Assembly (NCBI RefSeq): GCF_002259705.1
Contig: NZ_MWWT01000005.1
Coordinates: 1 to 64,000 of the forward strand
From: Alloscardovia macacae
Lineage (GTDB): Bacteria; Actinomycetota; Actinomycetes; Actinomycetales; Bifidobacteriaceae
Reading direction: 5' to 3'
Length of the DNA stretch: 64,000 nt
Shown here: in pieces, positions 46,558 through 54,063 of the stretch
Position numbering within the stretch: the stretch's first letter is position 1
Layout: each line of letters starts with the position of its first letter
Notes under the pieces: generated by a model
What the model saw: the letters and a program-made list of their open reading frames with translations, nothing else
The model's database searches: none
What the model was told of the DNA's origin: nothing
Made by a program: the position numbers and the translations under genes

Positions 46558-48179
46558 TACTCTTACGCGATGGGAAGGCGTATGCGGTAGAAGCGGATGC
46601 GACGTTCGACCTCGCCTACGGGAGTGGCGAGAATGACTTCGAACTCTCCCTCCCATCCTCTTACCAGTCTCTTGTGAAGGCGGGTGACTGGTGGATGATA
46701 GACGGGAGCGCGTACGGTGGCATCATTGACACGATTACGTCTACGAGTGATTCAGGCTCGACGAGTGTCACGTGGAAAGGCAGGTCGTGGGCTGGAGTCC
46801 TCCAGGGGAAGATTCTCCAGCCGTCCACTGGCGTGGATTATGTGACGTATCGTGGCACGGCTGCAGGACTGCTCGAGACCGTCATCCGCTCCTACGGACT
46901 CACATCACTGTTTACCGTCAGTCAGTCGAGTGCGACGACGAGTATGATCGTCCAGTTCGACCGGTACACGAACGCGTACGACGGACTCATGAAAGTCCTC
47001 GCACCATACGGACTCCGCCTCGACTTCTCATGCCGAGACGACATCGTCTACCTCTCCTGCGAGCCAGTCAAACGGATAACAGACGCGAACGGCGATAACC
47101 TCGAACTCCCCGTCAAGTCAAGTCTCGAAACCAGACGAACGAATCATCTCATTGGCCTCGGTAAAGGTGAGCTGCATGACCGCGTGGTCGTCCACTATTA
47201 TGCAGATGCAGCAGGCAGAGTCAGCACGACCCAGTCGCTTTTCGGCATCGACGAAGTGACGGACACGTACGATTATTCGAATGCGGAACGCGATGAACTC
47301 CTCCAGAAAACACGCGAGGAGCTTGAAGAACGCCAGAAAGGAAACGGTAGCGTCGAAGTCACCCTCCCCGAGTCGGAGGGCTGGGATATTGGCGACCAGG
47401 TCACTGCATTCGACCCCGTCACCGGCCTGACCGTCACGTCAGCTATCACGAAGACGATAGTGAAACTCTCTCGCGGTAATCTGACGGTCAGCTATGAGGT
47501 CGGCAAGGTTAGCGAATCGTCTGGAGGTCGTTCTGAGTCGTCTGGCGGGAGCGGTTCGGGTGGTATCGTCTACTCGGCTGGTGACGGCATCAGGATTACG
47601 AATAATACGATTATCGCGGACGTGACGCAGAGTGAGCTCGACTCAGTCTCGTCGAAAGCAAGCCAAGCAATGAGCTACGCATCCAGCGCATCGAACGAGG
47701 TTGGCACGCTGCGTGACGGGATAGAAAGCTATGTTAAGGATCTCTCCATCTCCGGGCGCACGCTCACGGCCACTCTCGGCAACGGGAGCAGGAGGAGTGT
47801 GACGACGCAAGATACGACGTATAGTCGAGTCTCCACAAGCAGTGATGGTCTCACGCCGCGCTTGAGTGGTTCGACTGGTCAGTATCTGCGTGCGGATGGC
47901 TCGTGGAGCACTCCACCCGACACGCGCTATGCGCTGCCACGCGCCAGTCAGTACACGCTCGGTGGTGTGAAGGTCGATAACTCGACCATCACTATCTCGA
48001 GTGATGGGACGATTAGCGCCCGCCAGTCGGGTAGCTCGGGCGGTGGCTCGTTCTTGACTGCGTGGCCTGTGGGAAGTCTCTATCATTCGACGAGCTCGAC
48101 TAATCCGGGCTCGCGTTATGGTGGCCAGTGGGTCCAGCGCCCCACGCTCGAGGGCTACCTGTGGGAACGCCTTAGCTAA
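46545..48179 (+). CDS. Baseplate/tail-associated protein (Gp37-like N-terminus, tail-fibre-like C-terminus)
   Basis: 544 residues. The N-terminal 330 residues resemble the ReqiPepy6 Gp37-like family (FELSLPSSYQSLVKAGDWWMI; TWKGRSWAGVL; DGLMKVLAPYGLRLDF). A Ser/Gly linker follows, then a fibre-like end (YTLGGVKVDNSTITISSDGTI) finishing PVGSLYHSTSSTNPG...LWERL, similar to short tail-collar domains. It probably joins the baseplate to the receptor-binding protein. Confidence 0.78.
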   Translation: MVDIVLLRDGKAYAVEADATFDLAYGSGENDFELSLPSSYQSLVKAGDWWMIDGSAYGGIIDTITSTSDSGSTSVTWKGRSWAGVLQGKILQPSTGVDYVTYRGTAAGLLETVIRSYGLTSLFTVSQSSATTSMIVQFDRYTNAYDGLMKVLAPYGLRLDFSCRDDIVYLSCEPVKRITDANGDNLELPVKSSLETRRTNHLIGLGKGELHDRVVVHYYADAAGRVSTTQSLFGIDEVTDTYDYSNAERDELLQKTREELEERQKGNGSVEVTLPESEGWDIGDQVTAFDPVTGLTVTSAITKTIVKLSRGNLTVSYEVGKVSESSGGRSESSGGSGSGGIVYSAGDGIRITNNTIIADVTQSELDSVSSKASQAMSYASSASNEVGTLRDGIESYVKDLSISGRTLTATLGNGSRRSVTTQDTTYSRVSTSSDGLTPRLSGSTGQYLRADGSWSTPPDTRYALPRASQYTLGGVKVDNSTITISSDGTISARQSGSSGGGSFLTAWPVGSLYHSTSSTNPGSRYGGQWVQRPTLEGYLWERLS

Positions 48180-48211
48180 AACAATCTACAAGGAAGTAAA
48201 GGAGAACAATT

Positions 48212-48484
48212 ATGAGTAAACTCTCTGGATTCATTCGCTACCAGTGTGACCGATGCGGGAAAACCGCATACCTCGCAGAAAATAGCGTGGATGCGCGCAC
48301 CTGGTATAACGTCAGCAGGTTTAACGCTGCCCAGTGCACGGGTGGCAAAGCGGACGAGTACACGCTCGACTCAGACTGCTTCACCCTCTACTCGCGTCTC
48401 ATTACGGGTGAGGATAAGAGTTTTACAGACTGGATGCACCCAGCACCAGAACCAGCAACAAACACAGACAGTAAGGAGGATTAA
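48212..48484 (+). CDS. Small phage protein with zinc-knuckle-like motif
   Basis: A 90-residue protein starting LSGFIRYQCDRCGKTAYL; two further Cys at QCTGG and SDCF could complete a metal site. It is located between baseplate and receptor-binding genes. AAAGGAGAAC precedes the ATG. Function unknown. Confidence 0.7.
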   Translation: MSKLSGFIRYQCDRCGKTAYLAENSVDARTWYNVSRFNAAQCTGGKADEYTLDSDCFTLYSRLITGEDKSFTDWMHPAPEPATNTDSKED

Positions 48485-48487
48485 AAG

Positions 48488-49306
48488 ATGACTCTCGAAC
48501 TCATCATCGGCAAAGCAGGCACACCACATATTGATGGAAACGACATCGGCACACTCAACCAGGCTCTACGCGGCGCTGGATCGTATATACTCGACTGGGG
48601 TAATAATCTCACCGCGACTGTAACCGGGTCGAACACGGTGCAGATAGGTACGGGAGCGGGCACAATGGAAGGCCGCGACTTCATCATCAGCGCAGCCGAA
48701 AACGTAACCATCCAGTCCGGCTCGCAGGGCATGAAGCGCAACGACCTCATCTGCCTGCACTATAACCGCTCCAGCTCCACAGGCGTAGAGACGATGAATC
48801 TCGTCGCTTTGAAGGGTTATGCGACCTCCTCAAACCCACGCGACCCTTCCGTTCCGTCGGGAACTATCATGGGCGGTAGCTTGGACGCGTATTGGCCACT
48901 CTACCGTGTCCCTCTCGACGGTATTCGCATTGGTACGCCAGTGCGCCTCGTGGAGATGCTGCCTAGTTTACGTAATCTTCATTCTCGGCTCACAACATGG
49001 AAAACCACTTCATGGAAGCCACCATATACGAGTGGTAGTATCCAGCTATCTCGCGTCGATAGCATGGTTTTTGCGAATGGTAACGTGAAATTCACTGGCT
49101 CAGGCATGCAAAACTACAGTAGAGCCAGTGAAACCATACCCGCCGGCTATCGGCCGATAAGCGGTAACACGCCTATCCACTTCCTGAACGTGGGCTTCGC
49201 GTGCCTGCTCGGCACTGCGGGCGATGTCACGATGCTGGGCGACCCAAAGTCAGGATATTCGAGCGCACAGGGCGCGTGGGTGACGAGCGATACGATGCCA
49301 GATTAG
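48488..49306 (+). CDS. Receptor-binding protein, currently expressed state of an invertible gene
   Basis: 272 residues. A constant N-terminal part (to about residue 162) carries the baseplate-binding region (LELIIGKAGTPHIDGNDIGTLNQALRG). A variable C-terminal head of about 110 residues includes SETIPAGYRPISGN. The joint lies at an 18-bp site (48973-48990) whose inverted copy is at 49619-49636. Inversion would replace the C-terminal head by the domain encoded on the other strand. It determines host-cell binding. The stop codon overlaps that of the reverse cassette. Confidence 0.85.
   Translation: MTLELIIGKAGTPHIDGNDIGTLNQALRGAGSYILDWGNNLTATVTGSNTVQIGTGAGTMEGRDFIISAAENVTIQSGSQGMKRNDLICLHYNRSSSTGVETMNLVALKGYATSSNPRDPSVPSGTIMGGSLDAYWPLYRVPLDGIRIGTPVRLVEMLPSLRNLHSRLTTWKTTSWKPPYTSGSIQLSRVDSMVFANGNVKFTGSGMQNYSRASETIPAGYRPISGNTPIHFLNVGFACLLGTAGDVTMLGDPKSGYSSAQGAWVTSDTMPD
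48973..48990 (+). repeat. Inversion crossover site, left copy
   Basis: TAATCTTCATTCTCGGCT, identical to the reverse complement of 49619-49636. It encodes NLHSR in frame in both orientations. Confidence 0.92.
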
Positions 49307-49636
49307 GCTGTAATCCACGAGCCGAAGACCTGCAGGTAACGTGACCCGTTAATAGTGCCGTTCACTTCTATCTGGCCGAGCGAGTTGACCATCATGCTCG
49401 CTGAGACGCCAGTGTTATCACTCATGAGGAGCACGCCCTGCTCTGCTGGGCGATACCCGTCAGGCACGCGCTCCGAACTCGCAGTAAAGTGCGCGTTCAT
49501 ACCCGTAGACGTAGTCAGCACTTGCTGCGAGACGGTGACAGTCTTACCGATTTTATAAAACGTCACAGCTCTATCCATATACGGCAAGTGAGCAGTAGTT
49601 GTCTGCGCGGCAGTATCAAGCCGAGAATGAAGATTA
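49303..49636 (-). CDS. Silent alternative C-terminal head of the receptor-binding protein
   Basis: Read from the right crossover site, this 111-codon frame (NLHSRLDTAAQTTTAHLPYMDR...SERVPDGYRP...) is open to a TAA at 49303-49305. It has the same length from site to stop as the expressed head (334 bp each) and the same layout (PDGYRP versus PAGYRP). It has no start codon at the site and no ribosome-binding site, so it is silent until inverted. A partial frame from an internal ATG exists (49587) but is unlikely to be a gene. Confidence 0.85.
49619..49636 (-). repeat. Inversion crossover site, right copy
   Basis: The inverted copy of 48973-48990. It defines a 664-bp invertible segment. Confidence 0.92.
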
Positions 49637-49669
49637 TGTTATTTCGCGCGAGGAGGAGGCGCGCTAGTT

Positions 49670-50185
49670 TTGTATCCACAGATTGAATTCCCCGAGGGCA
49701 CCGACCCCATGGTCATCGCCCTCACGTTTATAGTAATTAGTCTCATCATCGCCGGGTCAGCGGTGATTAAGCTCTGGCTGGAGCGTGCTGACCGACGCTC
49801 GGAGGAGCGGACGGAGAAGATAGACCTCACGAATCGCGAAGCACTCGACCACGTACTCGAAAACACGCCCACAATGAGCGAAGTAAAAGCAAAGCTCGAC
49901 AGAGATTACCACGCTATCAGCGAGCACGCTGAGCGGATAGATACACTGCAGGAGACGGTCGATGATATGTATCTCAGTCAGCTTCGTGCTCGCCTTTTCG
50001 CTCACCCTCGCTCGCGCGTCGAGCATGAGGAGCTCCTCGAAGTCGCTCAGAAGTATATCGAGCTCGGAGGTAACGGCTTAGGTCATGTGCGCGCCGAGTG
50101 GCTCGAAGAACGCTATAAACTCAGACTCACGATGGATAATTGGGACTATACGCGTCCGCTCGAAAAGGAGGAGGATGAAGGCTAA
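49670..50185 (+). CDS. Membrane-anchored coiled-coil phage protein
   Basis: 171 residues: an N-terminal transmembrane helix (MVIALTFIVISLIIAGSAVI), a charged helical region and no known domain. The start is TTG 49670 after AGGAGGAGG. It lies just upstream of the lysis genes; it could assist lysis or be a host-envelope protein. Confidence 0.65.
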   Translation: MYPQIEFPEGTDPMVIALTFIVISLIIAGSAVIKLWLERADRRSEERTEKIDLTNREALDHVLENTPTMSEVKAKLDRDYHAISEHAERIDTLQETVDDMYLSQLRARLFAHPRSRVEHEELLEVAQKYIELGGNGLGHVRAEWLEERYKLRLTMDNWDYTRPLEKEEDEG

Positions 50186-50327
50186 ACATGTTGTCGGCGC
50201 GTTCGCTGTGATTACGGTCGCGGGACTCGTATCCGCGCTCCTCCTGCTAGCAGCGCTCCTCCTTGTAAAGTACGTAGCTCTTGCTGCGCTTATTGTTTTC
50301 TACCTCGCCGCCGGCGGGGCTTTTTAA
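50175..50327 (+). CDS. Small two-helix membrane protein, holin candidate
   Basis: 50 residues with two hydrophobic spans (FAVITVAGLVSALLLLAALL and YVALAALIVFYLAAGG). AAGGAGGAGG lies before ATG 50175, inside the end of the previous gene. The size and position fit a small holin or antiholin. Confidence 0.65.
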   Translation: MKAKHVVGAFAVITVAGLVSALLLLAALLLVKYVALAALIVFYLAAGGAF

Positions 50328-50344
50328 TAATGAAAGGAGCATAG

Positions 50345-51271
50345 ATGGCTCTAAATGGTATTGATATCAGTAATTGGCAGCGGGGTATTAATCTTGCTGC
50401 TGTGCCTGCTGATTTTGTCGTAGTGAAGGCGACTCAGGGCACGGGGTACGTGTCGCCCGCTGTGCGCGAGCAGGCGGACGACGCGCTGGCTGCGGGTAAG
50501 CTTCTCGGCTTCTATCACTACGCGAGCGGCGGCAGTGCTCTAGCAGAGGCGGACTATTTCGTGAACACGATTCGCGATTACGTTGGCCGTGCTCTGCTCG
50601 CGTTGGACTTTGAAATGGGCGAGAATGCAGCATGGTCTAACCAGCCGAACACGTGGATAAAAACGTTCTGCGACCGAGTATCTGCCACGACTGGCGTAAA
50701 ACCTCTCGTCTATATCCCAGCCAGTGGACTGTCTCGCGCTCAGGGCATCGGCGATTACGGTCTCTGGGTAGCCCAGTACGCAAATATGAAGCCTACGGGT
50801 TACCAGGCTGCCCCGTGGAATGAGGGTGCGTATGCGTGTGCTATGCGCCAGTACGCGTCTACCGGCCAGCTCAACGGGTATAGCGGTAATCTCGACCTTA
50901 ATAAGTTTTATGGGGATGCTGCTGCGTGGGGCAAGTATGCTAATCCGATCGGGAACGCTACGCCTGCCACTGCACCAGCACCAGCGCCTGCGGCTGTGGA
51001 TATAGAGCAGTTAGCGCGTGACGTTATCGCGGGCAAGCTTGGCGACGGGAACACGCGCCGCGAACGGCTCGGAGCAAACTACGATGCTGTACAGGCTCGC
51101 GTAAACCAGATTCTGGGAGCTAATCAGCACACTATCCACGTCGTCGCGCGCGGCGAGACACTCAGCAGCATCGCCGCTAAGTACGGCACGAACTGGCAGC
51201 ATCTCGCGCAGATTAATGGCCTGAATAATCCAAACCTCATCTACGCTGGCCAGCGTATAACCATCAAATAG
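50345..51271 (+). CDS. Endolysin: GH25 muramidase with CW_7 and LysM cell-wall binding domains
   Basis: 308 residues. A GH25 domain (about 1-195) has the catalytic acids in GIDISNWQ and [10 protein letters not shown] short CW_7-type motif follows (about 220-255: [24 protein letters not shown]). A LysM domain closes the protein (about 262-308: [17 protein letters not shown]...[13 protein letters not shown]). It cleaves the MurNAc-GlcNAc backbone at lysis. GAAAGGAGCATAG precedes the ATG. Confidence 0.95.
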   Translation: MALNGIDISNWQRGINLAAVPADFVVVKATQGTGYVSPAVREQADDALAAGKLLGFYHYASGGSALAEADYFVNTIRDYVGRALLALDFEMGENAAWSNQPNTWIKTFCDRVSATTGVKPLVYIPASGLSRAQGIGDYGLWVAQYANMKPTGYQAAPWNEGAYACAMRQYASTGQLNGYSGNLDLNKFYGDAAAWGKYANPIGNATPATAPAPAPAAVDIEQLARDVIAGKLGDGNTRRERLGANYDAVQARVNQILGANQHTIHVVARGETLSSIAAKYGTNWQHLAQINGLNNPNLIYAGQRITIK

Positions 51272-51283
51272 AAAGGAACTCAA

Positions 51284-51505
51284 ATGGCAGAACATGCTAA
51301 AAATGAAGCCACAGACTACACTCCAGTGTTCAATGAGCAGATCCGCACGATTATCTACGTGCTCGGCCTCGTAGCATCCGTCGTCGGGCTCGGCTGCCTT
51401 ACATTCGGCGCACCGGATGTGGGTGGTTTTATTAGCACTGCTGCAGGTATGCTCACGGCAGGTTTCGGCGTCGCGTATAACCCAGTGCGCCTCGCTAACA
51501 AGTAG
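51284..51505 (+). CDS. Phage holin
   Basis: A 73-residue protein with two membrane spans (IYVLGLVASVVGLGCLTF and FISTAAGMLTAGFGVAY) and a short charged end, like r1t/LysM-associated holins of actinophages. GAAAGGAAC precedes the ATG, 12 nt after the lysin. Confidence 0.85.
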   Translation: MAEHAKNEATDYTPVFNEQIRTIIYVLGLVASVVGLGCLTFGAPDVGGFISTAAGMLTAGFGVAYNPVRLANK

Positions 51506-51516
51506 ACAGGTACGTG

Positions 51517-51560
51517 AAAGTCCCTCGTTTGAGTTGATTGCTCAAGCGAGGGACTTTTTC
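51517..51560 (+). terminator. Terminator of the late operon
   Basis: AAAGTCCCTCGTTTGAG pairs with CTCAAGCGAGGGACTTT (17 bp, one wobble), followed by T-rich sequence. Confidence 0.92.
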
Positions 51561-51655
51561 TGCGTTTTTCATGCGGTTATATGTATGTATTTGCTGTTAT
51601 AGGCTGTTATGGTTTAGACTAAAAGGTAAATGGGTGTGTCGATGGGTGGAACATC

Positions 51656-52372
51656 ATGATAATGCACATTGATAAGAATGAGCTTGAGACTCTTATGTAT
51701 AAGCATAAGGAGGTTATCGGTACTCGCGGTAAGCTCAGCCTCTGGGGTGAAATGCTCAGCATTGTGGCGAATGCGGTAGGCGTGCTAACTACGAGTATCC
51801 CTAACGTTATCAAGCTCGCTATGGGTGTGCTTATTGTGATACTCGGCTATGATTGTATACGTCAACTGTATGCAGCGTATACACATCCGTACACAGTAGA
51901 TAGGCTTTCGGAGGATATTGTGGAACTGGATAGGACAGAGCGTAGGAGTTCTATTATCGCTATTCGCGACCCACAGGCTCCAAGTCGCTACCTCGTCTAT
52001 AAAGACACGGGATGGGGGTGCGATCTCTTCCCGAATGTGGCTACTCGTGAGCCGGCTGAGAATGACGTTCAGCATATTCGGGAGTCTCTGCAAAAGAACT
52101 ACGGTCTTCATGCTCACGATATTAAGTCGCTCACGTTCATGGGGAGACAGGAAAATGAGAAGCCAAGCCCGGAACATAAGGGCGAGCTACGCTACTATAC
52201 GTATAGTATCTATAACGCTCAGCTAGAGCATGTGCCTGCCGAGTGGCAGCATGATACGTTCACGATAGATAATCGTGAGTGCGCGTGGAAGACGCTCGAT
52301 GAGATGAATGCAGACGAGCACACGCATCAGATCAACGCGGACGTCTTGAGTTTCGTAAAATACTACCAGTAG
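51656..52372 (+). CDS. Two-TM protein with SMODS-associated-NUDIX-like domain; candidate prophage defence gene
   Basis: 238 residues. Two hydrophobic helices (about 30-67: SIVANAVGVLTTSIPNVIKL and AMGVLIVILGYDCI) are followed by a soluble domain (about 95-238) with SRYLVYKDTGWGCDLFPN, IRESLQKNYGL and a Tyr-rich strand YYTYSIYN. This layout resembles the degenerate NUDIX domains found with SMODS/CBASS-type conflict systems; the catalytic NUDIX box (REUXEEXGU) is not kept. It stands alone behind the lysis operon with its own terminator, the usual place for prophage accessory (moron) genes. GGTGGA precedes ATG 51656. The domain call is by eye. Confidence 0.55.
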   Translation: MIMHIDKNELETLMYKHKEVIGTRGKLSLWGEMLSIVANAVGVLTTSIPNVIKLAMGVLIVILGYDCIRQLYAAYTHPYTVDRLSEDIVELDRTERRSSIIAIRDPQAPSRYLVYKDTGWGCDLFPNVATREPAENDVQHIRESLQKNYGLHAHDIKSLTFMGRQENEKPSPEHKGELRYYTYSIYNAQLEHVPAEWQHDTFTIDNRECAWKTLDEMNADEHTHQINADVLSFVKYYQ

Positions 52373-52377
52373 AACAG

Positions 52378-52434
52378 AAAAAAAGGGGGGGGGGCAACTA
52401 TTAAGCTATTCTTAATAGTTGCCCCCCTTTTTTT
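52378..52434 (+). terminator. Terminator of the NUDIX-like gene
   Basis: A long near-perfect stem: A-tract, G10 and CAACTATTAAG pair with CTTAATAGTTG, C6 and T7. The G tract is longer than its C partner. Confidence 0.9.
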
Positions 52435-52610
52435 CTACGTTTTACCCTCATTTTAGGCTTTTTCGTGAGATTATAAACGAGAATCTCGTTCACGTTTATT
52501 TAATCCCGTAGCATGATTCGCGAGTCAAGAAGGCTCTGAACATGCTCTCATGCTAGTGTTTTCAACGATAAGAGCACGCGTAGTTTATTTAATCGCGTGC
52601 GCTACATCAT

Positions 52611-52805
52611 TTACTTATCGTCGCTTTTCCTCGGTCGTCCGCCGTGGCCTGGCCGCGTGGCCTGCCACGCGTCTATTGTTTCTGGTAACCAGCCACGTGT
52701 GCGCCCTATTCGCGCGTCTGGCTCAGGGAGCTTGTAGAGGCTCATGCTCGTACTCTTGACGCCTATGCGTTCAGCGATGTCGCTGAGGCTGAGATAGTTA
52801 ATCAT
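52611..52805 (-). CDS. Small helix-turn-helix protein (excisionase/MerR-like)
   Basis: A 64-residue winged-helix-type DNA-binding protein (MINYLSLSDIAERIGV...GRTRGWLPETIDAWQATRPGHGGRPRK) of the AlpA/excisionase kind. It is expressed away from attR. It overlaps the end of the next small gene, so it is coupled to it. It could be a remaining Xis or a regulator. Confidence 0.78.
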   Translation of the reverse strand: MINYLSLSDIAERIGVKSTSMSLYKLPEPDARIGRTRGWLPETIDAWQATRPGHGGRPRKSDDK

Positions 52806-52950
52806 CGTTCTTGCTCTCCTTGAGTATGAGTGGTGTGAGTGCTGCTGCTAGAGCGCACGCGCTGATGAGGAACGGATTCCACTGGTAGAATGCCCCTATG
52901 CTCGCGGTGATGGCGAATAGGATACTGAGTGTCGTTATGGTCTTTTTCAT
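52798..52950 (-). CDS. Small membrane protein
   Basis: 50 residues: MKKTITTLSILFAITASIGA, then a second hydrophobic span ACALAAALTPLILKE. GGAG lies 6 nt before the ATG. Its stop overlaps the helix-turn-helix start. No known domain. Confidence 0.65.
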   Translation of the reverse strand: MKKTITTLSILFAITASIGAFYQWNPFLISACALAAALTPLILKESKNDD

Positions 52951-52977
52951 GGTTCTCCGGCATAATAGTAGGTAGAG

Positions 52978-53018
52978 GGGCGTTCCAGATAATATCGGTA
53001 TTTGGAACGCCCTTTTTT
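52978..53018 (+). terminator. Intrinsic terminator-like hairpin near attR
   Basis: GGGCGTTCCA pairs with TGGAACGCCC, followed by T6 on the plus strand. It would stop plus-strand transcription entering the minus-strand mini-operon. Confidence 0.75.
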
Positions 53019-53027
53019 AGTTATCTG

Positions 53028-53144
53028 TTACTTCTTTTTGTTTTTCTTTCTCGGTTTCCTCTTCCAGTGGCGTATCTCTTTGAGGAGTACTGCTGTCGCT
53101 GTGATGAGGAGTGCGAGAGCTGTTAGTATTTCTGTCGGTGTCAT
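53028..53144 (-). CDS. Very small membrane protein with basic tail
   Basis: 38 residues: one hydrophobic helix (ILTALALLITATAVLL) and a strongly basic C-terminus (RKPRKKNKKK). A near-perfect ribosome-binding site AGAAAGGAGGTGAAC precedes ATG 53144, and an AT-rich promoter region lies upstream (53160-53195). Probably real because of the ribosome-binding site; unknown function. Confidence 0.65.
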   Translation of the reverse strand: MTPTEILTALALLITATAVLLKEIRHWKRKPRKKNKKK

Positions 53145-53264
53145 GTTCACCTCCTTTCTAATAAATATAATAACACATATTATAAATATAAGCAAGGGGG
53201 ACACGCGAAAAAACGAATGCTACACTAGAGCTATAAACCAATCAACCAAAAGATACTAGATATG

Positions 53265-53304
53265 GTCGGGAACTCGAGGGGGAACGCAAAAAGTCGGGAA
53301 CTCG
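53265..53304. repeat. Two 12-bp direct repeats beside attR
   Basis: GTCGGGAACTCG occurs at 53265-53276 and 53293-53304. Position 44-83 bp inside the att core suggests integrase arm-type or excisionase sites. The rest of 53145-53347 shows no gene. Confidence 0.7.
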
Positions 53305-53347
53305 CAAAGCCAGTAAACACAAGGGCCCACAGGGTGCTTCTGCGAAT

Positions 53348-53432
53348 TCTCCTCGTCTCCGCGAGTACCCTTCTGAGTTTCATCTCAGAAGGGTTTTTTC
53401 ATGCCGAAAAGCACTGCAAATACTAGGGTTTC
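53348..53432. other. attR, right end of prophage
   Basis: An 85-bp partner of attL (81 identical), containing the tRNA-Ser 3' core without the tRNA body, and the duplicated terminator. It fixes the prophage length at about 21.8 kb. Confidence 0.9.
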
Positions 53433-53579
53433 AGACAGTTCTTCGACGGAGAAGGCAGTGGGCTGAGAGATCTCTGGTTCCTCTCTATGGCGGTTTCGAG
53501 AGGGGGAACTTGGTGGGGAACAGAGAGGGGAATGTGATACGTGGAGAAGAGTCTTATAATGGAAGTAGATATTCGTGTT

Positions 53580-53608
53580 TTGACGTGAGTTTCTCGATAT
53601 TCTATAAA
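53580..53608 (+). promoter_or_regulatory. Near-consensus promoter of the orphan immunity gene
   Basis: TTGACG, exactly 17 nt, TATAAA. A second TATAAT hexamer lies upstream at 53555-53560. The start codon is 9 nt after the -10, so transcripts may begin within or just after the GGAGG tract. Confidence 0.8.
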
Positions 53609-53617
53609 GGAGGGGTG

Positions 53618-53875
53618 ATGGATTATTCTACTGCACGTGCCATTGTAGAGCAGCATCATCCCGGCATGGTCGTTGCAGGTTTGTCTCAATCTGTTTTATG
53701 CTGGGCTTTCATTTTAATTAATGAGGGCGAGGAGTACCATGATGACGTGCCCGGTGCTGCCCTAAGTGTGGCTGTTGATCGTGGTACTGGGGAGTTCTTT
53801 TACTTAGTTCCTGGTACTGATGCTTTTTGGAAGTATATGCCGGACTTGGAAGAAGCTCCTATTCCTAAGGAATAG
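53618..53875 (+). CDS. Orphan immunity protein (YrhB/Imm35-like), divergent copy
   Basis: 85 residues, clearly homologous to the prophage immunity protein (both start MDYS.ARAIV and share DAFWKYMPDL near the end) but different at about half of positions. It lies outside attR with no toxin gene before it and has its own promoter. GGAGGGGTG precedes ATG 53618. Its frame is intact although the phage genes behind it are ruined, which suggests selection to keep immunity. Confidence 0.78.
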   Translation: MDYSTARAIVEQHHPGMVVAGLSQSVLCWAFILINEGEEYHDDVPGAALSVAVDRGTGEFFYLVPGTDAFWKYMPDLEEAPIPKE

Positions 53876-53897
53876 TTAAAAAATAGTTGAATTGAGT

Positions 53898-53932
53898 AAA
53901 GGCGTGGACCGTTCGCGGTTTCACGCCTTTCT
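53898..53932 (+). terminator. Terminator after the orphan immunity gene
   Basis: AAAGGCGTGGACCG-TTCG-CGGTTTCACGCCTTT, nearly identical to 38499-38533. Confidence 0.88.
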
Positions 53933-53941
53933 TGTTTTTTG

Positions 53942-54005
53942 GGTAGTGTCGCCTTTTTTTTTGGGGGGGGGGCGTGTTTCGCAAGTTCGAATCTTGCCAC
54001 TGCCA
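53942..54005 (+). pseudogene. tRNA-like remnant, copy 2
   Basis: GGTAGTG (53942-53948) pairs with CACTGCC (53998-54004) over seven positions, followed by A. Directly before it is a perfect T-arm, GCAAG-TTCGAAT-CTTGC (53981-53997). Only 32 nt remain between acceptor and T-arm, including a T9-G10 tract (53954-53972), so the D and anticodon arms are lost. Amino-acid identity cannot be recovered. Confidence 0.6.
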
Positions 54006-54063
54006 CTTTCGCAGATTCGCTCACTGCGTTGTTTTGAGCGCATTAAAGAAAATTGGAGACGTT

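Noticed and set aside
49303..49587. Independent minus-strand gene from the internal ATG
   Set aside because: No ribosome-binding site; the frame continues to the inversion site and is better explained as a silent cassette.
53277..53430. Small plus-strand ORF crossing attR
   Set aside because: It runs through the tRNA core and the duplicated terminator and has no ribosome-binding site.
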